Of a stretch of DNA of 64,000 nt, positions 51,878 to 61,460 are shown piece after piece. The position numbers and the translations under genes are program-made. Position 1 is the first letter of the stretch. The number at the start of each line of letters is the position of its first letter. The notes beneath the pieces are model-generated. The model saw only the letters and a list, made by a program, of their open reading frames with translations, made no database searches and was not told the origin of the DNA. The stretch spans positions 10,852 to 74,851 of the forward strand of contig CAZRHE010000008.1 in NCBI GenBank assembly GCA_964599875.1, read 5' to 3'. Source of the stretch: RGIG4097 sp964599875. GTDB lineage: Bacteria; Bacillota; Clostridia; Christensenellales; CAG-917.

Positions 51878-52897
51878 TTATTTCAAAGGCACGGTCGCTT
51901 TTGCGTCTATATCGAGATTCTCGTTTGGCAAAATTCCGCCTTTTACGAGGTTATACGCCTCCGCGCCTATCATGCACGCGTTATCCGTGCAGTAGCGAAG
52001 AGAGGGATAATGCACTTCGAATCCGTCCTTTTTGAGGTCGTCTATTCTTTCGCGCAGGTATGCGTTCGCGGATACGCCGCCCGCTATCGCGACTTTCTTT
52101 ATTCCCGTCCTTTCGGACGCAAGCGTCAACACTCCGATAAGTTGCTCGACCGCATAATGCTGAAAACTCGCCGCAACGTCCGCGCGATTTATTTCCATAC
52201 CCTTTTGCTCCGCGTTGTGCACGAGATTTATGACGAAAGTTTTTAGTCCGCTGTAACTGAAATACGGCTCTTCCCCACCTTTGAAACGGGGGATGGGCAT
52301 CTCTATGGACGGCTTGCCCTCTTTTGCAAGTCTTTCTATTTCGGGCCCGCCGGGATAAGGAAGTCCCAACACGCGCGCCACTTTGTCAAACGCCTCTCCC
52401 GCCGCGTCGTCGCGAGATTCCGCAATCAAATTGAAGTTGAGATAATCCTTGACTTCCAGCACCGCGGTATGTCCTCCGCTTGCAAGCAAGCAAAGATAAG
52501 GCGGTTCGAGGTCGGAATCTATGTAATTCGCCGAAATATGTCCTTTGATATGCGAAACCGCAAACAACGGCTTGTTCCACGCATATGCGAGTCCTTTTGC
52601 AAAATTCACGCCGACGAGCAACGCGCCGAGAAGTCCTGCGCCGTAAGTCACCGCGATCGCGTCTATATCGTCGCGGGTAACTTTCGCCTTTTCAAGCGCC
52701 TCTTTCACGACGTTTTCGATTGCGAGAGTATGATTTCTCGACGCTATTTCGGGAACGACTCCGCCGAATCTGCGGTGTATCTCTATCTGCGACGCAACGG
52801 ATGAGCCGAGCACCGTCCTGCCGTCTTTGACCACCGCCGCCGCGGTTTCGTCGCAACTGGATTCTATTGCAAGTATTACGTGAATTTCTTTTTCCAT
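51878..52897 (-). CDS. tsaD: tRNA N6-adenosine threonylcarbamoyltransferase
   Basis: The 339-residue TsaD transfers threonylcarbamoyl to A37 of ANN-decoding tRNAs with TsaB and TsaE. ILAIESSCDETAAAVV opens the ASKHA fold, SHIKGHISANY holds the two metal-binding His, LLASGGHTAV and VAIAGGVSANAYLRERI are family signatures, and YCTDNACMIG supplies the metal-binding Asp. No Shine-Dalgarno is present: TATAAT lies 6 nt before the ATG, so a leaderless mRNA is predicted. Neither TsaB nor TsaE is next to it. Confidence 0.95.
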   Translation of the reverse strand: MEKEIHVILAIESSCDETAAAVVKDGRTVLGSSVASQIEIHRRFGGVVPEIASRNHTLAIENVVKEALEKAKVTRDDIDAIAVTYGAGLLGALLVGVNFAKGLAYAWNKPLFAVSHIKGHISANYIDSDLEPPYLCLLASGGHTAVLEVKDYLNFNLIAESRDDAAGEAFDKVARVLGLPYPGGPEIERLAKEGKPSIEMPIPRFKGGEEPYFSYSGLKTFVINLVHNAEQKGMEINRADVAASFQHYAVEQLIGVLTLASERTGIKKVAIAGGVSANAYLRERIDDLKKDGFEVHYPSLRYCTDNACMIGAEAYNLVKGGILPNENLDIDAKATVPLK

Positions 52898-52903
52898 ATC
52901 TAA

Positions 52904-52932
52904 ATTATAGCACGTCGACGCGCTTTTGCAAA
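52904..52932 (-). promoter_or_regulatory. Promoter of tsaD predicting a leaderless mRNA
   Basis: A perfect TATAAT (52904-52909, minus strand) ends 6 nt before the ATG; a weaker -35, TTTGCA, lies 17 bp upstream (52927-52932). Confidence 0.55.
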
Positions 52933-53091
52933 CACAATCCGCCTATTATCCGCTTAAAATTGCCGATTCGAACTCGATTATTCAAATTCCGAATTCAAAT
53001 TCCAAAACCGCAATCGGTCGATTTCTTTTCCGCACGCGAATAAAAATCCGCACTTTAAGCAATAATCTAAAAAACTTGAAAGGAGAATAAT

Positions 53092-54354
53092 ATGGCTTAC
53101 AATCCCTTTGAACAAAAAACCAAACCCGTCGAAGAAACTCTCGAAAATTGGAAACAAATCTTCGTCCCGCATTACGACAAGGACGAAACAGACCCTTATA
53201 CCAAACTCCGTATCATTTTGATGAACGGAACGGAATTCGAAGCGAATTGGTTTTCTCATCAATTCTCGCGCCACTGCCCCGACAATGACGTAAGACGTAA
53301 AATCGCCCTCGTCAGAAGAGTGGAACAACAGCAACAGAAAAAGATATCCTCGCTGAAACCTACCGATGAAAATATTCTCGAAACCACGATAGGATACGAA
53401 CAACTTGCGGTTGAACTCACCGCCAACCTCGCCCGCAGAGAAAAGGACGAATACGTGAGAGAAACTCTCAATTTTGCGCTTCTCGAAGATTTCGACCACC
53501 TTTATCGGTTTTCTAACCTGCTCAAAATGGAATACGGCGTCGACGCCGCAGACCTCGTCGCACGCAGAACGGAAATCATTCCCGGACGCCCCACAGTGTC
53601 CGAACACCGCTTCCCCTACGACGACGTGCGCAAGCATATAGACGCAAAAACCGCAAGCCCGATAACCCGCTTAAACGCTTGCATAATCACGGCGGCGGAA
53701 CAACAAACCATGAACTTCTATATGAACGTGGGCAACACCTATCCCACCGAAATCGGCAGAAAAACGTACGGCGAAATCGCAATGATCGAAGAACAACACG
53801 TCACCGAATACGGTTGCCTTAACGACGTCAATCGCACTTGGTTTGCAAGTTTCCTCGAGCACGAATACGCCGAGTGTTATCTCTATTGGTCTTGCGTAGG
53901 CGACGAAAAAGACGAGCGCATAAGAAGGATATGGCAAACTTGCCTCGACCAAGAACTCGCACATCTAAAAGTCGCCGCCGAACTCCTCGAAAAATACGAG
54001 GGCAAAAAATATACCGACGTGTTCCCCGAACCCGAATTTCCCGAACCAGTCACCTTTGGGCAAGACAATATCGACTACGTCCGCACGATTCTCAAAAAGA
54101 CCGCCTATTACACCGCGGTCGAAGAAGGCTACGCCGACGTCAGAGATCTCGACGAAAACTACGAGTTTTTCAAATGGCAGGAAAAATTGAACGGCGACGG
54201 CGAAAACAACCCCACCCACAAAGTCATAGAAACCTATATCGGCAAATACGGCGAAGACTACCGCTACGAAACGGCGAAACACCCCGTCAAAGAACTCCAA
54301 TCCCGCACCTCCGACAACCTCACCGTCGGCAGAACCACCGCCCATTCCCACTAA
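53092..54354 (+). CDS. Ferritin-like helical protein, probable metal-binding
   Basis: The 420-residue protein is mostly helical. Its helices carry Glu and His pairs of the ferritin-like kind: IGYEQLAVELTAN, LEDFDHLYRF, IAMIEEQHVTEYG (ExxH) and FLEHEYAECYLYW with DQELAHLKVAAEL (ExxH). Together these could form a di-iron or di-manganese site in a four-helix bundle. I cannot name the family. No signal peptide or membrane helix is seen. AAAGGAG precedes the ATG at 53092. It is a single plus-strand gene between tsaD and prfB, closed by a strong terminator. Confidence 0.65.
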   Translation: MAYNPFEQKTKPVEETLENWKQIFVPHYDKDETDPYTKLRIILMNGTEFEANWFSHQFSRHCPDNDVRRKIALVRRVEQQQQKKISSLKPTDENILETTIGYEQLAVELTANLARREKDEYVRETLNFALLEDFDHLYRFSNLLKMEYGVDAADLVARRTEIIPGRPTVSEHRFPYDDVRKHIDAKTASPITRLNACIITAAEQQTMNFYMNVGNTYPTEIGRKTYGEIAMIEEQHVTEYGCLNDVNRTWFASFLEHEYAECYLYWSCVGDEKDERIRRIWQTCLDQELAHLKVAAELLEKYEGKKYTDVFPEPEFPEPVTFGQDNIDYVRTILKKTAYYTAVEEGYADVRDLDENYEFFKWQEKLNGDGENNPTHKVIETYIGKYGEDYRYETAKHPVKELQSRTSDNLTVGRTTAHSH

Positions 54355-54369
54355 TCCATTCCTCAATAC

Positions 54370-54407
54370 AAATAAAGCCTTGTTTCGCACAAAACAAGGC
54401 TTTATTT
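54370..54407. terminator. Bidirectional terminator
   Basis: AAATAAAGCCTTGTTT / AAACAAGGCTTTATTT, 16-bp stem with a 6-nt loop, between the ferritin-like gene and convergent prfB. Confidence 0.85.
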
Positions 54408-54447
54408 ACTGTTTTTGATATTTTATGTCCGTTTTCAGGTAGAAAAC

Positions 54448-55548
54448 TTATTGGACGGACATTTTGAGGTATTCGTCGATGAAGGCGTCGAGGTCGCCGT
54501 CCATGACTGCTTGGACGTTGCCGGTTTCGAAACCGGTGCGGTGGTCTTTCACCATGGTGTAAGGGCAAAATACGTAACTGCGGATTTGACTGCCCCATTC
54601 GATTTTTTTGAGTTTGCCCGAGATTGCCGCCGCTTCTTCTTCGCGCTCGCGCTCTTTCTTTTCGATGAGTTTACTGCGGAGCATTTGCATGGCGACTTCG
54701 CGGTTTTGGATTTGGCTGCGCTCGTTTTGGCAAGCAACTATAATGCCCGTAGGGATATGCGTTATGCGGATTGCGGATTCGGTTTTATTGACGTGTTGTC
54801 CGCCCGCGCCCGAACTTCTGTAAGTATCCACTTTGAGGTCTTCGGGACGAATCTCGATTTCGCCGTCGTCAATGATTTCGGGCATAACTTCGAGAGACGC
54901 AAAGGAGGTGTGGCGTCTTGCGTTGGCGTCGAAAGGAGATATGCGTACTAGACGATGAACGCCTTTTTCCGCTTTGAGATAACCGTATGCGTTGTCCCCT
55001 TCCACTCTGAATGTTACGCTCTTTATACCTGCCTCGTCACCTGCGAGATAGTCGAGTTCGACTGCTTTCCAGCCCGAACGCTCGACGTAACGCGTATACA
55101 TACGATAAAGCATATCGCACCAGTCTTGCGCTTCGGTGCCGCCTGCGCCCGCATGCAAAGTAAGGATTGCGTTGAGTCCGTCGTACTTGCCCGAAAGCAA
55201 GGTTTCGAGAGTCAACTTTTCGGTTTTTTCCTTGAGCGTATCGACGAGCGTTTGGAGGTTGTTATCCTCTTCCTCGCTTTCTTCGAGTTCGACTATATCG
55301 ACGATTTCCGTCGCGTCGTCGAGTTCGGACAACAGTTTTTCAAAGCGTTCGAGTTTGGCCTTGATTTGGCTTATTTCCTTCGACACTTTTTGTGCGTTCG
55401 CGACGTCGTTCCAAAACCCGTCGCCGTTTTGCACGGCTTCGAGTTCCGCGACTCTTCCGCGCAGTTTTTCGGGGTTTATCCCGTCATATGCGCACTTTAA
55501 GTCCGTTTTCAGCGATTTGAGTTCTTGTTTCTTTGCAAAATAATCCAT
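54448..55548 (-). CDS. prfB: Peptide chain release factor 2, no programmed frameshift
   Basis: The 366-residue RF2 recognises UGA and UAA: ISPFDANARRHTSFAS holds the SPF anticodon-like motif and SSGAGGQHVNKTESAIR the GGQ catalytic motif. I start it at the ATG at 55548, 4 nt after the secA stop; a longer reading from 55593 would lie inside secA. From this ATG the frame is continuous, with no CTTTGA slippery site and in-frame stop near codon 25, so the usual RF2 autoregulatory +1 frameshift is missing. It is coupled to secA. Confidence 0.95.
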   Translation of the reverse strand: MDYFAKKQELKSLKTDLKCAYDGINPEKLRGRVAELEAVQNGDGFWNDVANAQKVSKEISQIKAKLERFEKLLSELDDATEIVDIVELEESEEEDNNLQTLVDTLKEKTEKLTLETLLSGKYDGLNAILTLHAGAGGTEAQDWCDMLYRMYTRYVERSGWKAVELDYLAGDEAGIKSVTFRVEGDNAYGYLKAEKGVHRLVRISPFDANARRHTSFASLEVMPEIIDDGEIEIRPEDLKVDTYRSSGAGGQHVNKTESAIRITHIPTGIIVACQNERSQIQNREVAMQMLRSKLIEKKEREREEEAAAISGKLKKIEWGSQIRSYVFCPYTMVKDHRTGFETGNVQAVMDGDLDAFIDEYLKMSVQ

Positions 55549-55552
55549 AGTT

Positions 55553-58213
55553 TTATTTATTCTTTCCGCAACAGTTTTTATACTTTTTGCCACTTCCGCA
55601 AGGGCACGGATCGTTTCTGCCGACCTTATCCGTAGAGCGCGCTTGCGACTTTTCCGTCGCTATTTGTTTGCTCATTTGAGTTTCGCCGTTTTCGCGTTTT
55701 TTGACTTCAACCTTGAGAAGCAAGGACGCAGTTTCGCTATGGATTCTGTCCACCATGTCTTCAAACATAGCCCAACCCTCTTCGCGATATGCGATGACGG
55801 GGTCGCGTTGTCCGTATCCGCGCAAGCCTATACCCTTTCGCAATACGTCCATAGCGTCGATATGGTCCATCCATTTTGCGTCGACGGTCTTCAAGAGGAA
55901 CACTCTTTCGAGATCCCTGAAATCGAATCCGTCTTCTTTGAGGACGGCAATCTTGTTTTCGTAGTTTTCGAGAGCGATTTTGAGGACGGCATCTTTGAGT
56001 TTGTACACGTCGTAGCAAGAGCAAAGTTCGGGTGTCATCAAATTCGTCCCCCTCGGCAACATTTTTTGTTCGAGAGAATTGTTGAAAGCGACGTAATCCC
56101 AAGTATTGTAATCCGTCTTGTAGTCCGCATAGTAGCCGATGATTTCTTCCGCAAGGTCCCCTATCATATCCACGATTTGGTCGTGAATATCCAGTCCGTC
56201 GAGGACTTTTCCTCTTTCCTTATAGATGATTTCGCGCTGCGCGTTCATGACGTCGTCGTAGGACAAAACTTGTTTTCTTATCGAGTAGTTTCTGCCCTCG
56301 ACAAGGCGTTGCGCGCGTTCGATTTGTTTGCTTATGACGCCGTTTGCGATAGGCTCGTCGTCAGGGAATTTCATGGTTTCGGCAATGGATTTGAGTTTAT
56401 CCCCACCGAAAATTCTTGCGACGTCGTCTTCCATAGAGATATAGAATACCGTGCTGCCGGGGTCGCCTTGACGTCCCGCACGACCTCTCAACTGGTTGTC
56501 TATACGGCGGCTTTCGTGGCGTTCGGTGCCTATAATGCGAAGTCCTCCGAGTGCGATGACTTTTGCTTTTTCCTCGTCGCATTTTTTCTTGAACGCCTCG
56601 TAATGGTGCAAATAAACCTCTTTTGCCTCCGCGACTTTTTCATCGTCGTAGACGTGAGGAGAGGTTGCCATTTCGATTATATCGAGAGGATAGCCGTCCT
56701 TTTCCATTTTTTGTTTCGCTTGGAAATCCGCATTTCCGCCGAGCATGATATCCGTGCCGCGGCCCGCCATATTCGTTGCGATTGTGACCGCACCGAGTTT
56801 GCCCGCTTGCGCGATTATTTCCGCTTCTTGCTTGTGGAATTTCGCGTTGAGGACGTTATGTCTTATTCCCTTACGTTTGAGAATTTCGGACAATTCTTCG
56901 GACTTTTCGACGCTGACCGTGCCGACGAGGACGGGTTGTTCTTTTTTATAACGCTCCTCTATATCCGCAACGATTGCGTTGAGTTTTCCTGCGACTTTCG
57001 TATAAATTTGGTCGTGTTCGTCCTTTCTTTGGGAGGGTTTATTCGGCGGAATTTGCACGACGTCGAGATAATAAATGCCTTCGAATTCGTCCTCTTCCGT
57101 CTTTGCCGTACCCGTCATGCCGCTGAGTTTGGAGTACATACGGAAGAAATTTTGAAAAGTAATCGTCGCAAGCGTCTTGTTTTCGCTTCTGATGACGACG
57201 TGTTCTTTCGCCTCGATTGCTTGGTGCAGACCTTCGTTGTATCTACGCCCTATCATGATACGACCCGTAAATTCGTCGACGATAAGGACTTCGCCGTCGT
57301 TGACGATATAATCGCGGTCGCGTTTCATCATATTGTGCGCTTTGAGCGCTTGTTGGATATGATGATAAAGTTCGGTATTATCTATGTCGGTGAGGTTGGA
57401 TACGTGGAAATATCTTTCCGCTTTCGCCACGCCGTCGTCGGTGAGCATAATGGTTTTCTCTTTTTCTTCGATTGTGAAATCGTCGCCCTCGTGTAAAGTG
57501 CGCGCGAATGCGTCCGCTATTTTGTAAGTTTCACTGGATTTTCCGCCTCTACCCGAAATGATGAGCGGGGTGCGCGCTTCGTCTATCAAAATGGAGTCGA
57601 CTTCGTCGACGATTGCAAAGTTGAGTCCGCGTTGAACTTTATCCCTCTTTGCGACGACCATATTGTCGCGCAGGAAATCGAATCCGAGTTCGTTGTTGGT
57701 GCAGTAGCAAATATCCGAATTATAAGCGGCTTTCTTGTCTTCGTTGCTCATTCCCGGGACGACGACGCCGACGGTAAGTCCCAAAAAGCGGTGGACTTTA
57801 CCCATCCACGCAGCGTCGCGGGTTGCAAGATAATCGTTGACCGTGACGACGTGTACGCCCTTGCCCGTCAATGCGTTGAGATAACCGGGGAGAGTTGCGA
57901 CGAGGGTCTTGCCTTCGCCCGTGCCCATCTCTGCGATTCTGCCTTGATGAAGAGCGATGCCGCCCATGAGTTGGACGAAATACGGACGCATGCCGAGCAC
58001 TCTTTCCGCCGCCTCTCTGACGGTAGCGAATGCCTCGGGCAAAATCGAATCCAAACTTTCGCCCTTTTCGATACGGGACTTGAACTCTGCGGTTTTTGCT
58101 TGCAGAGCCTCGTCGGACAACGACTTATATTCTGGCGCTAACGCCTCGATTTTGTTCGCTATCTTTTTGATTTTTCTTACTTTTCTTTCGTTTTCGTTGA
58201 AAATCGATGCCAT
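55553..58213 (-). CDS. secA: Preprotein translocase ATPase SecA
   Basis: The 886-residue motor drives proteins through SecYEG. It has Walker A MGTGEGKTLVATLP, DEVDSILIDEARTPLIISG (DEAD-like), TNMAGRGTDIMLGG and RQGDPGSTVFYISMEDD. The C-terminal zinc-binding tail is RNDPCPCGSGKKYKNCCGK, which binds SecB or ribosomes in other bacteria. TGAGGA precedes the ATG and a promoter lies at 58268-58296. prfB follows 4 nt later. Confidence 0.97.
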   Translation of the reverse strand: MASIFNENERKVRKIKKIANKIEALAPEYKSLSDEALQAKTAEFKSRIEKGESLDSILPEAFATVREAAERVLGMRPYFVQLMGGIALHQGRIAEMGTGEGKTLVATLPGYLNALTGKGVHVVTVNDYLATRDAAWMGKVHRFLGLTVGVVVPGMSNEDKKAAYNSDICYCTNNELGFDFLRDNMVVAKRDKVQRGLNFAIVDEVDSILIDEARTPLIISGRGGKSSETYKIADAFARTLHEGDDFTIEEKEKTIMLTDDGVAKAERYFHVSNLTDIDNTELYHHIQQALKAHNMMKRDRDYIVNDGEVLIVDEFTGRIMIGRRYNEGLHQAIEAKEHVVIRSENKTLATITFQNFFRMYSKLSGMTGTAKTEEDEFEGIYYLDVVQIPPNKPSQRKDEHDQIYTKVAGKLNAIVADIEERYKKEQPVLVGTVSVEKSEELSEILKRKGIRHNVLNAKFHKQEAEIIAQAGKLGAVTIATNMAGRGTDIMLGGNADFQAKQKMEKDGYPLDIIEMATSPHVYDDEKVAEAKEVYLHHYEAFKKKCDEEKAKVIALGGLRIIGTERHESRRIDNQLRGRAGRQGDPGSTVFYISMEDDVARIFGGDKLKSIAETMKFPDDEPIANGVISKQIERAQRLVEGRNYSIRKQVLSYDDVMNAQREIIYKERGKVLDGLDIHDQIVDMIGDLAEEIIGYYADYKTDYNTWDYVAFNNSLEQKMLPRGTNLMTPELCSCYDVYKLKDAVLKIALENYENKIAVLKEDGFDFRDLERVFLLKTVDAKWMDHIDAMDVLRKGIGLRGYGQRDPVIAYREEGWAMFEDMVDRIHSETASLLLKVEVKKRENGETQMSKQIATEKSQARSTDKVGRNDPCPCGSGKKYKNCCGKNK

Positions 58214-58267
58214 GTTTTCCTCATATATGCGCTCGCACGCACGACGGCGCGCGTACCGCTATTCGAT

Positions 58268-58296
58268 ATAATAAACTATTTATCGAGATTTTGCAA
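58268..58296 (-). promoter_or_regulatory. Promoter of secA-prfB
   Basis: Minus-strand TTGCAA (58291-58296), 17-bp spacer, TATTAT (58268-58273). Predicted start near 58261, about 48 nt before secA. A GCGCGC/GCGCGC hairpin lies just upstream, after comF. Confidence 0.6.
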
Positions 58297-58337
58297 CCCG
58301 TATGCGCGCTCGCGCGCCCGTTTAAGCAAAATTTAAG

Positions 58338-59108
58338 TCAATCCTCGTCCGCGATAGGCGTCGCACTCTCGGACGGAAGTTTCCTTTTCGTCACGGCGGC
58401 AGTCAGTACGTACACTTCTTTCGCCTTACCTTTGAGCAAAACTTTTGCACATTCGTTTGCGGTTGCGCCCGTTGTAAAAACATCGTCTATCAGCAATATG
58501 ATTCTATCCTTGACCTGCGGATATTTCAGTAGAAATGCACCTTCGAGATTTTTCGCTCTGTCCTTTCCGCCTAACTGCTTTTGCTCGGACGTGCTTCTAA
58601 TCTTTTCGAGCGCGGGCAGGACGGGGATATTAAGTCTTTCCCCGACGTCGAGTGCAAGAAGTTCGGATTGATTGAATCCTCTTTTCTCTTCCTCGTCCTT
58701 CGTCATAGGGACGAAGACAATGATTTCGCCCTTCATTTTGTTTGAGATGAACGCGTCCGACATCATCGCGCCGAGAGTGTGCGCTATATATTTCTTCCCG
58801 CCGAATTTCATCTTGTGAACGAGCAACTTCGCCTCACCGTCGTACACGAGTGGTGACCTGTTGCAAGCGAATTTGAAGTTCTCGGATTGACAGCGGATGC
58901 AATAATCCGCCTCGTTAGCCATAGGAATTCCGCAATCGAGACAAACTTTGCCGCGAATTGGATTTAGTTTTTCTATGCAAGACGAGCACAACCGATAACG
59001 CGTATCCGCCACGAGTTCCGCTCCGCAAATATCGCAAGTGACGTCCTCGGGGAAAACGGCGTCGATAATCCCTTTCTTGATCTTATCCCACAACTCGGCT
59101 AACTTCAT
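58338..59108 (-). CDS. comF: ComF-family phosphoribosyltransferase-like protein
   Basis: The 256-residue protein has N-terminal zinc-ribbon pairs (CDIC, CSSC, CLDC, CIRC) and a C-terminal type I PRTase fold with RGFNQSELLA and the PRPP-loop IILLIDDVFTTGATANEC. ComF is needed for DNA uptake in naturally competent bacteria, but homologues occur widely and the reaction is not settled. The ATG at 59108 lies 1 nt after the recD2 stop, with no clear ribosome binding site, so it is coupled to recD2. That pairing suits a role in handling single-stranded DNA. Confidence 0.92.
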   Translation of the reverse strand: MKLAELWDKIKKGIIDAVFPEDVTCDICGAELVADTRYRLCSSCIEKLNPIRGKVCLDCGIPMANEADYCIRCQSENFKFACNRSPLVYDGEAKLLVHKMKFGGKKYIAHTLGAMMSDAFISNKMKGEIIVFVPMTKDEEEKRGFNQSELLALDVGERLNIPVLPALEKIRSTSEQKQLGGKDRAKNLEGAFLLKYPQVKDRIILLIDDVFTTGATANECAKVLLKGKAKEVYVLTAAVTKRKLPSESATPIADED

Positions 59109-59109
59109 A

Positions 59110-61329
59110 TCAATACGAAAGACTTGCAAATTCGTCGTTGACGAGATTGACGAGCAAAGAGTATCTTCTTGCGGTTTGATTGTTTTTCACCATACGCGCA
59201 AGCGTCTTTTTCGTCCCTGCGATGACGACGATTTTCTTTGCGCGCGTAACTGCGGTATAAAGCAAATTTCGCGACTGCAACATATAGTTTGCGTCGAGTG
59301 CGATAACGACCGCATCGAACTCGCAACCTTGCGATTTATGTATGGTGACGGCATATGCAAGCGTCAGTTGTTCGGCATCGTCAAATTTATAAACAGCCAC
59401 TTTATCATCGTCAAATCGTATGATAAACTGCATAATCTGCAAATTTATGCTTTCTATCGTGCCTATATCGCCGTTGTAAACGCCGCACCCTCTTTCGATT
59501 TTCGCGCCTACGCACTGCGTCCATTCCTGCTGATAATTGTTCTGCGTTTGCATAACCTTATCGCCCTCTCTGAACAGAGTTTCGCCGTGGTGAAATTCTT
59601 TCTTTTCGCGGGAAGGCGGATTGATTACCGCTTGCAGTCTTTGATTTAGTCCTACAACCCCCGCACTTCCTCTTTTCATCGGGCAAAGCACTTGCACGTC
59701 CCTTGCGTCCACGCCGAGATACTTCGTTAGGCGTTTTGTCACAAGGTCTATCGTCGTGCGCGCGATATTCTCTGCATTCTCCCTTTCCTCAAAGAAAAAG
59801 TCCTTGCTCTTGTTGTCGAGAATAGGCATTTCGCCGTGGTTGATTTTGTGTGCGTTGGTTATGATTTTACTGTCTTCGGATTGACGATAAATCTGCGTGA
59901 GATAACTGACCTTGAATTTTCCGCAAGCAATCAAGTCGCCGAGGACGTTGCCCGCGCCGACGGACGCGAGTTGGTCTTTATCCCCGACGAGCACGAGCCT
60001 TGCGCCGAGTTTGACCGCTCTGACAAGGGCGCTGAACACGTATTCGTCCACCATACTCATTTCGTCCACGATTACGACGTCGCTTGACAGTTTCGTTTCG
60101 TCGTCGTATTTAAAACGTCCCGTCCCGTCTTTGTAGTCGAGTTCGAGAAGTCTATGGATAGTCCTTGCCTCTTCTCCCGTCGCTTCGGACATTCGTTTTG
60201 CGGCGCGTCCCGTGGGTGCGCAAAGTGAAACGTTTTGTCCTAAATCCTTATAAATATGAAGAATACATTTAACGATAGTGGTCTTTCCCGTGCCCGGTCC
60301 GCCCGTCACGATATGCACGCCGTTTTCTATGGACGCTTTGACCGCTTCCACTTGATTGGGGTGAAGTTTGAATCCCGCCTCGTTTTCGAAAATTCGGATT
60401 TCTTCGTCGACGGGAATCTTGTATTCCGCACTGCATCCCGAGAGTATGGCAAGACGGCGGGCTATGCTTTCTTCGATATTGAAATATTGCTTCAAAGATA
60501 TCGCCGCATGCTCTCCCGTATCGTAACGAATGAGGTCGCCGAACATAATCATATCTTCGACATTTTCACGCACTCTTTCTTCGGGTTCGTCACAATCAAG
60601 CCTTAAAAGTTCCAAAGCGGCGCCGAGAAGTTCGTTTTCGGGCAAATAGGTATGCCCGCTACGAGTCGCCGCCTTTTTCAAAACGTACTTAATCCCCGCG
60701 GTAATTCTGTAATCGCTGTTCCTGCTTATTCCCAAACTTTCGGCAATTCTGTCCGCCGACGCAAAGCCTATTCCGCCCACGTCGTCGATAAGCGTATAAG
60801 GATTTTTCCTTATGACTTCTTCGGTTTTTCCACCGTACACGCCGTATATTTTGAGGGCAAGATTTATGCTGACGCCGAGTTCTTGCAAGAAAATCATAGC
60901 GTCCTGCATCTTGATTAAATTCGTATATTCGAGCCCGAATTCGGTAGCGCGTTTTAAAGATATCCCCTTGACCTTTGCAAGTTCAAACGGATATTTCATT
61001 TTTTCAAGCGAATCCACCCCGAATTTTGCAACGATAGCCTCTGCGGTGACGGGACCTAATCCCCTTATAAGTCCGCTGCCTAAAAACTTGCGGATGCCGT
61101 CCAAGCGCGACGGTGCGCTGACATACACGTTTTCCGCAAAAAACTGCTTCCCGTATAACGTTTTGGTCTGAAAACTTCCTTCCACTCTGATATTCTGACC
61201 TTCGCTTACAGGAGGAAAGGTGCCTACGACGGTGTGCACGCCCACTTCGGTTTTGACGTCGAGCACCGTGTAGCCCGTATCTTCGCTTCTGAAGATTACG
61301 CTTTTGATTTCTCCTCTGAGTTCTGCCAT
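59110..61329 (-). CDS. recD2: RecD2-type ATP-dependent DNA helicase
   Basis: The 739-residue superfamily 1B helicase has an N-terminal OB-like and helix-hairpin-helix region (LIRGLGPVTAEAIVAKFG), then Walker A VTGGPGTGKTTIVKC, Walker B DVVIVDEMSMVDEY, VGDKDQLASVGAGNVLGD and the C-terminal YAVTIHKSQGCEFDAV and LLYTAVTRAKK motifs. It works outside RecBCD in recombination and repair. AAAGGGG precedes the ATG. It follows metK by 131 nt containing two overlapping hairpins and is coupled to comF. Confidence 0.95.
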   Translation of the reverse strand: MAELRGEIKSVIFRSEDTGYTVLDVKTEVGVHTVVGTFPPVSEGQNIRVEGSFQTKTLYGKQFFAENVYVSAPSRLDGIRKFLGSGLIRGLGPVTAEAIVAKFGVDSLEKMKYPFELAKVKGISLKRATEFGLEYTNLIKMQDAMIFLQELGVSINLALKIYGVYGGKTEEVIRKNPYTLIDDVGGIGFASADRIAESLGISRNSDYRITAGIKYVLKKAATRSGHTYLPENELLGAALELLRLDCDEPEERVRENVEDMIMFGDLIRYDTGEHAAISLKQYFNIEESIARRLAILSGCSAEYKIPVDEEIRIFENEAGFKLHPNQVEAVKASIENGVHIVTGGPGTGKTTIVKCILHIYKDLGQNVSLCAPTGRAAKRMSEATGEEARTIHRLLELDYKDGTGRFKYDDETKLSSDVVIVDEMSMVDEYVFSALVRAVKLGARLVLVGDKDQLASVGAGNVLGDLIACGKFKVSYLTQIYRQSEDSKIITNAHKINHGEMPILDNKSKDFFFEERENAENIARTTIDLVTKRLTKYLGVDARDVQVLCPMKRGSAGVVGLNQRLQAVINPPSREKKEFHHGETLFREGDKVMQTQNNYQQEWTQCVGAKIERGCGVYNGDIGTIESINLQIMQFIIRFDDDKVAVYKFDDAEQLTLAYAVTIHKSQGCEFDAVVIALDANYMLQSRNLLYTAVTRAKKIVVIAGTKKTLARMVKNNQTARRYSLLVNLVNDEFASLSY

Positions 61330-61385
61330 TTATATCTTTCCCCTTTCGATATAGACGAAGGATAAATCCTCCTCCGTCGGTTTCT

Positions 61386-61446
61386 TTGTTTTTTCATAGT
61401 TGCGCGCACACGCAACTATGAAAAAACAAGGAATAACCCTTGTTTT
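61386..61446 (-). terminator. Terminator of metK plus an overlapping long palindrome
   Basis: The first hairpin on the minus strand is AAAACAAGG / CCTTGTTTT running into T6, a proper terminator for metK. Its 3' arm is shared with a second, longer palindrome: CATAGTTGCG / CGCAACTATG flanked by T6 and A6 (19 bp in all, 61386-61404 with 61411-61429). The two folds exclude each other. Confidence 0.7.
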
Positions 61447-61460
61447 CTCTTTCGTTATTG

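Noticed and set aside
55549..55593. Longer prfB start inside secA
   Set aside because: RF2 begins naturally at the ATG at 55548, and the extension only translates the secA tail in another frame.
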